DNA of 64,000 nt from Isoetes taiwanensis (taxonomy: Eukaryota > Streptophyta > Lycopodiopsida > Isoetales > Isoetaceae). The stretch covers positions 3,072,001 to 3,136,000 of the forward strand of contig JAJEKV010000073.1 of assembly GCA_021234155.1 (NCBI GenBank), given 5' to 3'. Position numbers and translations under genes: made by a program. This document shows, piece after piece, positions 31,111-43,332 of the stretch; the first letter of the stretch is position 1; each line of letters opens with the position of its first letter. The notes below the pieces were generated by a model, which saw only the letters and a list, made by a program, of their open reading frames with translations, was not told the origin of the DNA and searched no databases.

Positions 31111-31145
31111 ATATATAGATATAGATAGATAGATATAGATATTGG
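31111..31145. repeat. TATAGA microsatellite
   Basis: atatatagatatagatagat repeats over about 35 bases, forming the left border of the next repeat module. Confidence 0.8.
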
Positions 31146-31316
31146 TAGGAAGCTTTCCTAAAGTAACTGAGCTATTGTAGCTTGATTTTCCAATTGAAAA
31201 ACTAGAAACAAAACATATATTGGGTAGAGTATAGTCTAGTTCTGGCTTCCATAGTTCTACATTGGCATGAGCCGTATTAAAATAGTTAGAGAGATTGAGC
31301 AAGTTAAAGCTCGATT
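31146..31316. repeat. Solo module of the 35.8-44.1 kb array
   Basis: The 170 bp from gtaggaagctttcctaaagt to aagttaaagctcgattttt recur at 37617-37795, 40393-40570 and 43154-43332 inside the large array. Here the module stands alone next to the GPAT exon. Confidence 0.92.
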
Positions 31317-31517
31317 TTTGGGTTGCCCCTAAGGGGGCAAACCCTTGTTTATATGGGTTTATGGGATATTCCAAGTATATGCCAGTATATGCTTGGGATA
31401 TGCTAATGACTGCTAAAAACCCACTGTTGGCCGTAAACTGGCGGTCATTTATGTTGCAGGGGAGCTCCTCTGGGAACCGGTTAACTGGTGTTCTAATCTT
31501 GGTGTTCTAATCTGTAG

Positions 31518-31787
31518 CTCCAAAATGCTGGACTCAAGGTTTCGCAAATTGAGCAAGTTGCAGGGGCTGTTCCTTCCAAGTTTTACTCAGAAGATGTGCA
31601 TTCTCATGCCCTGCGGATTTTCTTATCTTGCGGGAAGAGATACGTCGTAACTGCAAACCATCGTATATTGGTTGAGGATTTTGCGAAGACCTACTTAGGG
31701 GTAGACAAGATTTTAGGAACTGAAATCGAAGTCACTAAGGGTGGAACCGCTACCAGATTCTTGAAAAAACCTGGGGTTTTAGTTGAG
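31518..31787 (+). pseudogene. GPAT: GPAT exon (glycerol-3-phosphate acyltransferase, cutin type)
   Basis: One 90-codon exon, phase 0 at both ends, lies between tctgtag and gag/gtatta. It reads NAGLKVSQIEQVAGAVPSKF, YSEDVHSHALRIFLSCGKRY, VVTANHRILVEDFAKTYLGV, then KILGTEIEVTKG and FLKKPGVLVE. This is the HAD-like N-terminal half of land-plant sn-2 GPATs (GPAT4/6/8 or RAM2 group), membrane enzymes that make cutin or suberin precursors. The preceding DGT exon and the acyltransferase exon are missing. No stop interrupts it, so the exon alone looks fresh. Confidence 0.87.
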
Positions 31788-31975
31788 GTATTACTTGCTG
31801 TTTTCCTGATAGAACAGAGCACTTTCTGAGTTATGCATCTTGACCTTTTCTTATCTGTGCAATAATGCTGGTTATCAATTCTAGTTTGTGCTATTTCAAC
31901 TAGCTGATGTAGTTTTATTGTTCATAGGCAGTTTCGTATAAGATATAACATAGTAACAGTAGCCTTACATTGCAG

Positions 31976-32251
31976 TGGCTTTGACATTAATTGGTGGAGT
32001 TCAACATGTGGATGCCTCTGGAACAAGAGTACGAGGGGAGTCACACTTGCTCCTTGTTGGGTATCCTGGTCTGATGCTTAGAATCGTCGACGACTAATTC
32101 AAACATCTAACAAGCAATGGAAAACTTCTGGCAGGTACTGGCAAGTCACAGTTTTTGAAGTATGCAGCAAAACTGAGTCATCGATCTGTCATTACGACTG
32201 GGCTTGGAAGTACTAGTGCTGGACTTACCGTGACAGCTGTAAAGGATGGGG
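31976..32251 (+). pseudogene. MCM9: MCM9-type helicase exons around Walker A
   Basis: Two exons (31976-32068 and 32135-32251) join in phase across a 66-bp intron (cctg/gtctga...ggcag/gtactgg). They give [40 protein letters not shown] and [20 protein letters not shown] with [11 protein letters not shown]. This is the start of the MCM ATPase core. The pattern [15 protein letters not shown] and the [16 protein letters not shown] block match MCM9, a DNA-repair helicase partner of MCM8, better than MCM2-8. The Walker A motif reads GYPGTGKS, where MCM proteins have GDPGTGKS. No earlier or later exons follow; a PPR array starts after 150 bp. Confidence 0.88.
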
Positions 32252-32397
32252 GTGAGCAAAGACAAGCTGACAACAAAGCCATGTGTAGCCAAGCCAAAGT
32301 TCTGACTGTTGCATCCTTTTTCTAGACATATCGTTGGTGCCTTGTGTGTCATCCTTGTTATTCTTGCTCTTATGTCTATCTTCTCTGTCATTACTTA

Positions 32398-33688
32398 AGA
32401 GTTCATGGAACATCATGATTGCTGCATATGACCTTCAAGGACTTCTCAAGGAGGCATTTGAACTTTTTGAGCAAATGCCGCACAGGAATGTGGTGTCATG
32501 GACAACCATGATTGGCGCATTATGTCAGCATGGTTATGTAAAGAAGGCCATGGAACTTTTTAAAGAGATGCCTGAACGAAACGTGGTATCTTGGAATGCA
32601 ATTATTGCAAGGTATGCCCAACAGGGCTGTATGGAAGAAGCTCTTAAACTTTTTGAGCAAATGCCTGAACGTGATATAATTTCATGGAATGCAATGATCT
32701 CAGGTTATGCCAGACAAGGGAATTTTGACATTGCCTTAACTTTGTTCAAACAGATGCCTGAGCATGATATAGTTTCGTGGAATGCCATGGTTGCGCTTTA
32801 TGCACAGCAAGGAATGCTCAAAGAAGCCTTTGGTCTTCTTGCAGAAATGCCAGAACCTAACATTGTGACATGGAATACCCTTCTTGTAGCTCATGCCAAC
32901 ATGGGCAGTTCAGACAAGCATCTGAAATTTTTGAACAAATGCCTCAAAGGGATGTTATCTCCTGGAATGCCATGATTACAGCTTATGCTCAGGAAGGATA
33001 TTTCATGGATGCCCTTGAAGTTTTTGAGAAAATGCCCCAAAGGAATATGGTCTCTTGGAACTCTATCCTTGTAGTCTATGCCCAGCAGGGATTGTTTGAT
33101 GAGGCTCTTAAAATTTTTGAAACAATGCCTCGGCGGGACATTGTATCATGGAATACCATGATTTCAGCATATGTCCAGGAAGGAAACTTGAAGGAGGCCT
33201 TTTACCTCTTTAAACAAATGCCTGAAACGAATGTAGTTTCATGGAACATCATGGTTGCTGCATATGCACATCATGAATATCTCAAGGATGCCTTTGAGCT
33301 CTTTAAACAAATGCCTCAAAGGAACACAGTTTCGTGGAATGTCATACTGTCTGCTTATGCTGACCATGGATTATCTAAAAAGGCCATCCAGTTCTTCAAT
33401 GAAATGCCCGACAGGAATATCATTTCTTGGACAATAATGATCAGCGTGCATGCCAGGCAAGGCAACTTCAATAAAGCCTCCCAACTTTTTGAGGAAATGC
33501 CTTGGAAGGATGTTGTTTCATGGTCTTCCATGATAGCTGCATATGCGCAGCATGGTAATGGTAAGGGTGCGGTTAAGATTTTGCATAAGATGGTGCAAGA
33601 AGGGACCAGACCAGATGCAGTGACTTTGGACAGTATTATCTTTGCGTGCGCTGCTATGTTCGGGCTCAATACAAGATATTTCATCTGA
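32398..33688 (+). pseudogene. PPR protein, 13 consecutive 31-residue motifs, frameshifted
   Basis: The array begins abruptly at SSWNIMIAAYDLQ (no plausible N-terminus or transit peptide) and continues with MPHRNVVSWTTMIGALCQHG, MPERNVVSWNAIIARYAQQG, MPERDIISWNAMISGYARQG and so on. Twelve nearly uniform 31-residue (S-type) motifs and a final longer one (QEGTRPDAVTLDSIIFACA) end at 33688. PPR proteins bind organelle RNA, one base per motif; residue 5 and last-position combinations are mostly N/D types. One base is missing near 32897 (gccaac), so two ORFs are needed (to 32975 and from about 32897). No E or DYW domain follows. The start joins directly to MCM9-derived DNA. Confidence 0.93.
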
Positions 33689-33909
33689 AACATTATCCAC
33701 CATAGCTCTCGCCTGACGAACCAATTGGCTCAAGCTATAGGCTGCCGGTGTAATCAGAATTATCAGAGTTAAGCTACTCTTCCAAGTGCACTCTTAAATT
33801 CAAAACGCAGATTGATGCAATTGGAACATGTAAAGACAGAGTGAAAACTTGTTTGGACATGAGGAGTTTAAATGTAAAGCTTAATATCTTAGATTCTATT
33901 GCGTAACAT

Positions 33910-34810
33910 TTGTGTGTTGCAGATATTACCTGTCTCTTGCAAAGATGCAGGAAAGAGAGAAGCTTAGATTATGGAAAGCGTTTGCACATGCATATTCTTA
34001 ATAACGGGCTTGAGATTCATAGATATCTTAGAACCCACATTGGTCCTGACAAAGGTGGATCTTCTGTAGAGGCACCAGACACTGCCCATTAGAAACGTTG
34101 TGTTCCTTGTGTTATACAACTCATTACTTGCAGGAAATGCAAAAAATGGATATGGTCGTGAAGCACTGAAATGTTTTGAAGAAATGAAACAGGAGGGCAT
34201 TGCTCCAAGTGCCGTCATATTTGTTTGCACCTTAAAAGCTTGTGAAATCATGGCGAATATTGATAGGGGTCGTGATTTACATAAGCAAATAGGGCAAAGA
34301 GGACTCGAAACAGATCCTTTTGTTGGAAACACTTTAGTTGACACTCCCCGAAGCATAGGATTTTTGACAATATGCCTGTCAGGTCAGGGATGTGGTCTTA
34401 TGGAATGTGCTAATAATATCAAGTTATGCGGTCTTATGGAATGTGCTAATAATATCAAGTTATGCTGAAAATGGGCTGGGACTAGAAGCTCTGAAATGCT
34501 ATAGAGATATGCAATTAAATGGGATAGCCCCAAATGCTATAACATTTTCTAGCTCACTCAAGACATGTAGCAATGATTTTTCCCTTGAAATGGGTCGAGA
34601 AATACATTTAAAAATTGCACAGGAGGGATTGGAGGCCGACATCTCTACAGCAATATGTGAATTGTGGCTCTCTTGCAGGGGCACAAGAAGTTTTCAACAA
34701 GCGCAGTATTCCAAATTTGGTGTCATGGAATACACTAATTACGGGATATATCGACTGTGGGCTTTGTTGGAAAGCATTAAAATGTTATCAACAGATGGAA
34801 CTTAGGGGGA
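33910..34810 (+). pseudogene. PLS-type PPR protein remnant, several frameshifts
   Basis: Pieces in order are: DITCLLQRCRKERSLDYGKR with LHMHILNNGLEIH (33925-34020), then NSLLAGNAKNGYGREALKCF, MKQEGIAPSAVIFVCTLKAC, LHKQIGQRGLETDPFVGNTL (34110-34340), NGLGLEALKCYRDMQLNGIA (34460-34530) and QYVNCGSLAGAQEVFNKRSI with PNLVSWNTLITGYIDCGL (34650-34770). This is the P-L-S motif order of plant organelle RNA-editing factors, unlike the uniform array upstream. At least three frame changes and a missing SLI-MYAK motif mark it as dead. No E or DYW end is found. Confidence 0.88.
34394..34465 (+). repeat. 36-bp in-frame tandem duplication in the PPR remnant
   Basis: ggtcttatggaatgtgctaa plus 16 more bases occur twice back to back, duplicating 12 codons (VLWNVLIISSYA) at a PPR helix. 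Confidence 0.92.
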
Positions 34811-35845
34811 TAACTGGAGATGCCATTACTGTTCCTGTCAGTGTGAACTGGGAAATTCATTTTGTACTGGTATTTCAATTTGCTAATTGCTTTTTACGTG
34901 CATTTATAATTCTATTTTATTACGAGCCACTTTTACAAGGGTGGATGTGGAATTACTGGTATGCCTGGCCTGCCAGCTTCTGTCTTCTATCCCTCTGCCC
35001 CACACCAGTGTTGGGGAATGTTTTTGATCTTAATAGGAAAAATTCCTACTACTTTTGAGGGCATTCGAAATTTACAAATTCTAATCGGAAGCTTCCTTCA
35101 ACCGAATTTTGATAAACTAAAATTAAGTTTTATATTGAGCCCTTTCTGTGATATAACAAAGCATGTAATATGCAGAAACAAGAAAAAAGGGTTGTATTCT
35201 TGTTTAAGGCACAATAGAGATAGACGAGATTCTGATCTTTGACATACAAGAGTTGCATATAAGAGCAAACAAAATCTATCTTGTATTCTCAACTGTGCTC
35301 TTCCTTTCATGACATTATTTTCTTTCATCCTACAAACGAGGATTTAATTGATCGGCCATAGCCTGTGGTTGTGATGCTTAAGAAATAACACACATATAAA
35401 TGCCGTCCCCTGCTCTGCAAGGCGGCAAGAATCTGAAATCACTCAAAAATTGTGCGGGATGGGTTCCGTTAGGTTTCCATGCCATACTGATAACTATTAA
35501 TGTTGGACTGTACACCTACTGTCTCTGGGGGAACTTCCCCAGTGCTGCCCCACACATCGATAAACTAATGGAAAACATACCCCAATTATTAAGTACTGCC
35601 CTTATTTTCTTTTCCTTACCACACCCACTATTATATCATAGGTGGTTCATTATTTCTTTCTGCAATACTTCTTCCATGTCGAGCACCAAAGATTTCTTCA
35701 AGCCAATTCTCATAAAGTCATGGTATCAAGTATTCTATTGTCTTGATGTAGCAATTTGAATTGATTGTCAAGACTTTGAACTATCATTTAAGCCACTTCA
35801 CCCTCCGGCCATGGAGGGCAACCCTCCGTGCGCAGCACCTTGTTT
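34811..35845. other. Downstream of the PPR remnants, nothing recognised
   Basis: Open frames here (for example 35400-35759) lack conserved motifs. A short Cys/Pro-rich stretch near 34960-35010 is not recognised. No RNA gene is seen. Confidence 0.35.
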
Positions 35846-37795
35846 GTGAGCATTGAAGGCAGTAGCCATTAAATTCTTACTTCATATCCTTTCTTGCTCA
35901 AATTAACTAAGGGCAAAAGGCACAGTGGGTGATCAGTGATAAACTGAGAGTCCCAATGTACCTTTTGGCCCTTGCACGTTTACCATCATCATGCTAATCG
36001 TGTATTGAATGGCTGCAGGTACCGGACTCTCCTCTCATTGTGTCTTATGCTTTCAAAAGGTTTGTTTGGCTTGAAGGAATATGAAGATTTTGAAGAGTAA
36101 CAGGCCAGAGATTTGCTATTTCAAGTCTTTGTGCAACTATGGATAGATCTTAAATTGTTTTAAGTACACTGAATGATAGTGAGCTATAATCTAGAGTTTG
36201 TGGTAAGCTTTATGAATTTTTAGACAAGGCAGCTTGATGGTTGATAGCCAAATATGAAACATGAATCAATTGAAAGGTTGTTTTTGATATTATGAACATG
36301 GCTGTGCATCTAAAATAAGAAATGCTGAATGCATGCATTATTAACTTGTGTAATAAGTACTTTATTACACTATAATATTATGGATTCAATTTCTAAAGGC
36401 ATATTGTGCATTGAAATGGCTTACTTGGCAATTGATTTAATTCCAGGGATTTAAAATGTAACATGCTTCACAGGCAAATATTGTGAGAAAGTTTATTGCT
36501 TATGCTGACTAATGTTTCTTTGATGTGGATGGGACATGGGGTACCATGCTATTCTATTCTAGTAATGGGAGGATAATACTGCCAAGGGATTGACCAAGGC
36601 AGATGTCTGGTCTAGTTTTAACTAGTTCAGGCGGGGTTTTTTTTAGGAACTTCTTCTCATTGGTACATATAGTGTTGCCGCATGTTCCTTTGACGTTTGT
36701 CATGAGCAAGGTATGTTTTCCTAGGATACTACCTAGGAGCGAAATTGTTGACACCATATAATCATTAAGTTTAAATAAATATGATGGATTGATCGGATAG
36801 AATTGAATTATTTCTTTATCTACTTGGCTAAATGCAATTTACTTACATCTTTATCTACTTGGCTAAATACAGGGCTACTGCACAAAAGGAAAATGTGCAA
36901 AAGGAAAATATTCACCACTAGGTCTCATGGGCAGTTTTCTTCCTAAATAGCTGATCCCTAATTTTTAGTGGTCGCATTATCTGAACAAAGACATTTTTGC
37001 AGCCAATTGTTACATATTTATCTGAACAAAGACATTTTTGCAGCCGATTGTTGCAAATACCAGTGTCGCAGCCGATAGCTCACCATTGTGGTCTCCTGAT
37101 CAGGCCTAACAAAGACATCTTAAAGCAAGATTGACGGTTTTCACAGGTTTTCACGGTTTGATAGGCAGGGGTCAGGCCCGAGTTCATTGTTTTATGGAAT
37201 TTGTTCATGTTCAAGCTATGGGCTGAAACAAAATCGGTTTTTTCATCATGTTCTTTCTTCTGCGCGGTTCCTCCTTGAAACTCAGTCCTTGAAACCCAGG
37301 GCAAAGTTGATCTTAGGAGAGGTTTCATATGACCATGCCTTGAACTCCATTTCTACTCTGTAAAAAGACATCCATATAACTCAAGCTGATGGAGATCCAT
37401 ATAACTCAAGATGATGGCGATATGGGCTTCGACTCAAACGGCAACCAGGTTTTATTATATCTTATTAAATGTTTGCTATGGAAGCTCATTTCGAGTTTAA
37501 TATAAAGTATCTGAGTACTTGGATTACTTTGATCTGTGTCAAACATGCATATATTGCAGGTTCGAAATAATATGTCTTGCATTCTAGCAGGATATTCTGG
37601 TTATGGCTTATATAGATCGGCAGGAAGCTTTCCTAAAGTAACTGAGCTATTGTAGCTTGATTTTCCAACTGAAAAACTAGAAACAAAACATATATTGGGT
37701 AGAGTATAGTCTAGTTCTGGCTTCCATAGTTCTACATTGGCATGAGCCGCATTAAAATAGTTAGAGAGATTGAGCAAGTTAAAGCTCGATTTTTT
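35846..37795. repeat. Large direct-repeat array, copy 1 (1.95 kb, shortened)
   Basis: Starts gtgagcattgaaggcagtag. At 36917 the copy jumps from ttcaccactaggt directly to ctcatgggcagttttcttcc, skipping about 0.8 kb that is present in copies 2 and 3. It ends with the aagctttcctaaagtaactg module before copy 2 begins at 37796. Confidence 0.95.
36019..36100 (+). pseudogene. Possible captured 3' exon inside the array unit
   Basis: After a good acceptor (ttgaatggctgcag) an 82-bp open stretch reads TLLSLCLMLSKGLFGLKEYE then DFEE and a TAA. The same exon is at 37969-38050. In copies 3 and 4 (about 40744 and 43505) 19 bases are deleted. I do not recognise the protein. It could be the last exon of a gene that the repeat unit once contained. 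Confidence 0.3.
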
Positions 37796-40570
37796 GTGAG
37801 CATTGAAGGCAGTAGCCATTAAGTTCTTACTTCATATCCTTTCTTGCTCAAATTAACTGAGGGCAAAAGGCACAATGGGTGATCAGTGATAAACTGAGAG
37901 TCCCAATGTACCTTTTGGCCCTTGCACGTTTACCATCATCATGCTAATCGTGTATTGAATGGCTGCAGGTACCGGACTCTCCTCTCATTGTGTCTTATGC
38001 TTTCAAAAGGTTTGTTTGGCTTGAAGGAATATGAAGATTTTGAAGAGTAACAGGCCAGAGATTTGCTATTTCAAGTCTTTGTGCAACTATGGATAGATCT
38101 TAAATTGTTTTAAGTACACTGAATGATAGTGAGCTATAATCTACAGTTTGTGGTAAGCTTTATGAATTTTTAGACAAGGCAGCTTGATGGTTGATAGCCA
38201 AATATGAAACATGAATCAATTGAAAGGTTGTTTTTGATATTATGAACATGGCTGTGCATCTAAAATAAGAAATGCTGAATGCATGCATTATTAACTTGTG
38301 TAATAAGTACTTTATTACACTATACTATTATGGATTCAATTTCTAAAGGCATATTGTGCATTGAAATGGCTTACTTGGCAATTGATTTAATTCCAGGGAT
38401 TTAAAATGTAACATGCTTCACAGGCAAATATTGTGAGAAAGTTTATTGCTTATGCTGACTAATGTTTCTTTGATGTGGATGGGACATGGGGTACCATGCT
38501 ATTCTATTCTAGTAATGGGAGGATAATACTGCCAAGGGATTGACCAAGGCAGATGTCTGGTAACTAGTTCAGGCCGTGTTTTTTTTAGGAACTTCTTCTC
38601 ATTGGTACATCCAGTGTTGCCGCATGTTCCTTTGACGTTTGTCATGAGCAAGGTATGTTTTCCTAGGATACTACCTAGGAGCGAAATTGTTGACACCATA
38701 TAATCATTAAGTTTAAATAAATATGCTGGACTGATCGGATAGAATTGAATTATTTCTTTATCTACTTGGCTAAATGCAATTTACTTACATCTTTATCTAC
38801 TTGGCTAAATACAGGGCTACTGCACAAAAGGAAAATGTGCAAAAGGAAAATATTCACCACTAGGCCTGACACAAGTCCATTGCCAGTTGGATGGACATTA
38901 TGCACAATTAGGAAAATGTTTGGCCAGTAGGCCAGACAATATTCCATTGCCAGTTGGCTGCCACTTGGTTGTACACTATCTACAAGGATTTCCACTTGTA
39001 TGGATTTTTGATGAGATTTATGCACAATTAGGATAATGTTTGGCCAGTAGGCCAGACAAAATTCCATTGCCAGTTGGCTGCCACTTAGTTGTACACTATC
39101 TACAAGGATTTCCATTTATATGGATTTCTGATGAGATTTACTGCAATTATGCAGACTACCACATGACAACACAGCGGTGTTGCAATTGCTAAATCTTTAG
39201 TAAGGTATGATATCACCCTTTTGAAAATATAGGCTAATATGGGATGTGGCATAACCCCTACTGTGATAGTGGGGGTTAGCCATCCCCATGTCTACAGTTA
39301 ACTAAATTGGTGTTATGCCCATATCCCACGGTAGGTGGTAGGGTTTTTTTTATTATGATTTAGCTGAAGCATGCTCCGTCTTCCCTAAGCTTGGGAGTAT
39401 TTTTTTAAAAAACTGAGTACTAAAATGTGTACGTGGTGTATAGCATAAAGCTGGCACAAATTATACCATGGTGTGACCATGTGGGTTGCTTAAGCAAGTT
39501 AAAGGTAAAGTTTCCAGCTTGCATGTAACCTTTGAAAATGTTGTGGACTTGGGGGTTACACAAAAAAACAACATGAAGTATGGCATGGGTAAAGCTAGAC
39601 TATATCTGCAAATGCAAATACGGAATACAAGATATGAAAAGAAATTTGCAGATATGAATTATAAGGCATGATCTGGCTGCCAATATTCAAGTCTCATGGG
39701 CAGTTTTCTTCCTAAATAGCCGATCCCTAATTTTTAGTGGCCGCATTATCTGAACAAAGACATTTTTGCAGCCAATTGTTACATATTTATCTGAACAAAG
39801 ACATTTTTGCAGCCGATTGTTGCAAATACCAGTGTCGCAGCCGATAGCTCACCATTGTGGTCTCCTGATCAGGCCTAACAAAGACATCTTAAAGCAAGAT
39901 TGACGGTTTTCACAGGTTTTCACGGTTTGATAGGCAGGGGTCAGGCCCGAGTTCATTGTTTTATGGAATTTGTTCATGTTCAAGCTATGGGCTGAAACAA
40001 AATCGGTTTTTTCATCATGTTCTTTCTTCTGCACGGTTCCTCCTTGAAACTCAGTCCTTGAAACTCAGGGCAAAGTTGACCTTAGGAGAGGTTTCATATG
40101 ACCATGCCTTGAACTCCATTTCTACTCTGTAAAAAGACATCCATATAACTCAAGCTGATGGAGATCCATATAACTCAAGATGATGGCGATATGGGCTTCG
40201 ACTCAAACGGCAACCAGGTTTTATTATATCTTATTAAATGTTTGCTATGGAAGCTCATTTCGAGTTTAATATAAAGTATCTGAGTACTTGGATTACTTTG
40301 ATCTGTGTCAAACATGCATATATTGCAGGTTCGAAATAATATGTCTTGCATTCTAGCAGGATATTCTGGTTATGGCTTATATAGATCTATATTGGCAGGA
40401 AGCTTTCCTAAAGTAACTAAGCTATTGTAGCTTGATTTTCCAACTGAAAAACTAGAAACAAAACATATATTGGGTAGAGTATAGTCTAGTTCTGGCTTCC
40501 ATAGTTCTACATTGGCATGAGCCGTATTAAAATAGTTAGAGAGATTGAGCAAGTTAAAGCTCGATTTTTT
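37796..40570. repeat. Large direct-repeat array, copy 2 (2.78 kb, complete)
   Basis: Full unit in order: gtgagcattgaagg start, exon-like piece, 120-bp internal duplication at 38876-39120 (attccattgccagttggctg, twice), an inverted pair around ggcataacccctactgtgat and ccatatcccacggtagg (39245-39340), the 0.9-kb module shared with 22.7-25.0 kb (39345-40240), and the aagctttcctaaagtaact module at the end. Confidence 0.95.
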
Positions 40571-43332
40571 GCGAGCATTGAAGGCAGTAGCCATTAAATT
40601 CTTACTTCATATCCTTTCTTGCTCAAATTAACTGAGGGCAAAAGGCACAATGGGTGATCAGTGATAAACTGAGAGTCCCAATGTACCTTTTGGCCCTTGC
40701 ACGTTTACCATCATCATGCTAATCGTGTATTGAATGGCTGCAGGTACCGGACTCTCCTCTCATTGTAGGTTTGTTTGGCTTGAAGGAATATGAAGATTTT
40801 GAAGAGTAAGGTTTTAGATTTGCTATTTCAAGTCTTTGTGCAACTATGGATAGATCTTAAATTGTTTTAAGTACACTGAATGATAGTGAGCTATAATCTA
40901 CAGTTTGTGGTAAGCTTTATGAATTTTTAGACAAGGCAGCTTGATGGTTGATAGCCAAATATGAAACATGAATCAATTGAAAGGTTGTTTTTTATATTAT
41001 GAACATGGCTGTGCATCTAAAATAAGAAATGCAGGATGCATGCATTATTAACTTGTGTAATAAGTACTTTATTACATTATAATATTATGGATTCAATTTC
41101 TAAAGGCATATTGTGCATTGAAATGGCTTACTTGGCAATTGATTTAATTCCAGGGATTTAAAATGTAACATGCTTCACAGGCAAATATTGTGAGAAAGTT
41201 TATTGCTTATGCTGACTAATGTTTCTTTGATGTGGATGGGACATGGGGTACCATGCTATTCTATTCTAGTAATGGGAGGATAATACTGCCAAGGGATTGA
41301 CCAAGGCAGATGTCTGGTCTAGTTTTAACTAGTTCAGGCCGGGTTTTTTTTAGGAACTTCTTCTCATTGGTACATATAGTGTTGCCGCATGTTCCTTTGA
41401 CGTTTGTCATGAGCAAGGTATGTTTTCCTAGGATACTACCTAGGAGCGAAATTGTTGACACCATATAATCATTAAGTTTAAATAAATATGATGGATTGAT
41501 CGGATAGAATTGAATTATTTCTTTATCTACTTGGCTAAATGCAATTTACTTACATCTTTATCTACTTGGCTAAATACAGGGCTACTGCACAAAAGGAAAA
41601 TGTGCAAAAGGAAAATATTCACCACTAGGCCTGACACAAGTCCATTGCCAGTTGGATGGACATTATGCACAATTAGGAAAATGTTTGGCCAGTAGGCCAG
41701 ACAATATTCCATTGCCAGTTGGCTGCCACTTGGTCGTACACTATCTACAAGGATTTCCACTTGTATGGATTTTTGATGAAATTTATGCACAATTAGGATA
41801 ATGTTGGGCCAGTAGGCCAGACAAAATTCCATTGCCAGTTGGCTGCCACTTAGTTGTACACTATCTACAAGGATTTCCATTTATATGGATTTCTGATGAG
41901 ATTTACTGCAATTATACAGACTACCACATGACAACACAGCGGTGTTGCAACTGCTAAATCTTTAGTAAGGTATGATATCACCCTTTTGAAAATATGTTTT
42001 CATTCCAATTAGGTAGGCTAATATGGGATGTGGCATAACCCCTACTGTGATAGTGGGGGTTAGCCATCCCCATGTCTACAGTTAACTAAATTGGTGTTAT
42101 GCCCATATCCCACGGTAGGTGGTAGGGTTTTTTTTATTATGATTTAGCTGAAGCATGCTCCGTCTTCCCTAAGCTTGGGAGTATTTTTTTAAAAAACTGA
42201 GTACTAAAATGTGTACGTGGTGTGTAGCATAAAGCTGGCACAAATTATACCATGGTGTGACCATGTGGGTTGCTTAAGCAAGTTAAAGGTAAAGTTTCCA
42301 GCTTGCATGTAACCGGGGTTACACAAAAAAACAACATGAAGTATGGCATGGGTAAAGCTAGAGTATATCTGCAAATGCAAATACGGAATACAAGATATGA
42401 AAAGAAATTTGCAGATATGAATTATAAGGCATGATCTGGCTGCCAATATTCAAGTCTCATGGGCAGTTTTCTTCCTAAATAGCCGATCCCTAATTTTTAG
42501 TGGTCGCATTATCTGAACAAAGACATTTTGCAGCCAATTGTTACATATTTATCTGAACAAAGACATTTTTGCAGCCGATTGTTGCAAATACCGTGATAAT
42601 CATGGTAGATAGCTCACCATTGTGGTCTCCTGATCAGGCCTAACAAAGACATCTTAAAGCAAGATTGACGGTTTTCACAGGTTTTCACGGTTTGATAGGC
42701 AGGGGTCAGGCCCGAGTTCATTGTTTTATGGAATTTGTTCATGTTCAAGCTATGGGCTGAAACAAAATCGGTTTTTTCATCATGTTCTTTCTTCTGCACG
42801 GTTCCTCCTTGAAACTCAGTCCTTGAAACTCAGGGCAAAGTTGATCTTAGGAGAGGTTTCATATGACCATGCCTTGAACTCCATTTCTACTCTGTAAAAA
42901 GACATCCATATAACTCAAGCTGATGGAGATCCATATAACTCAAGATGATGGCGATATGGGCTTCGACTCAAACGGCAACCAGGTTTTATTATATCTTATT
43001 AAAATGCTATGGAAGCTCATTTCGAGTTTAATATAAAGTATCTGAGTACTTGGATTACTTTGATCTGTGTCAAACATGCATATATTGCAGGTTCGAAATA
43101 ATATGTCTTGCATTCTAGCAGGATATTCTGGTTATGGCTTATATAGATCTATATTGGCAGGAAGCTTTCCTAAAGTAACTAAGCTATTGTAGCTTGATTT
43201 TCCAACTGAAAAACTAGAAACAAAACATATATTGGGTAGAGTATAGTCTAGTTCTGGCTTCCATAGTTCTACATTGGCATGAGCCGTATTAAAATAGTTA
43301 GAGAGATTGAGCAAGTTAAAGCTCGATTTTTT
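40571..43332. repeat. Large direct-repeat array, copy 3 (2.76 kb)
   Basis: Same order as copy 2 with small differences: 19-bp deletion in the exon-like piece, loss of about 20 bases near 42313 (aaccggggttac), and an insertion-like change at 42594 (gataatcatggtag). The start has gcgag instead of gtgag. Confidence 0.95.

Noticed and set aside
35400-35759. 119-codon plus-strand ORF after the PPR remnants
   Set aside because: No conserved motif, no splice context, and composition like the surrounding non-coding DNA.
38762-39115. 117-codon minus-strand ORF with two GSQLAMEFCLAYWPNIILIV-like repeats (also 41527-41880)
   Set aside because: It reflects the 120-bp internal duplication of the array unit and lies antisense to no known gene. 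No family resemblance.
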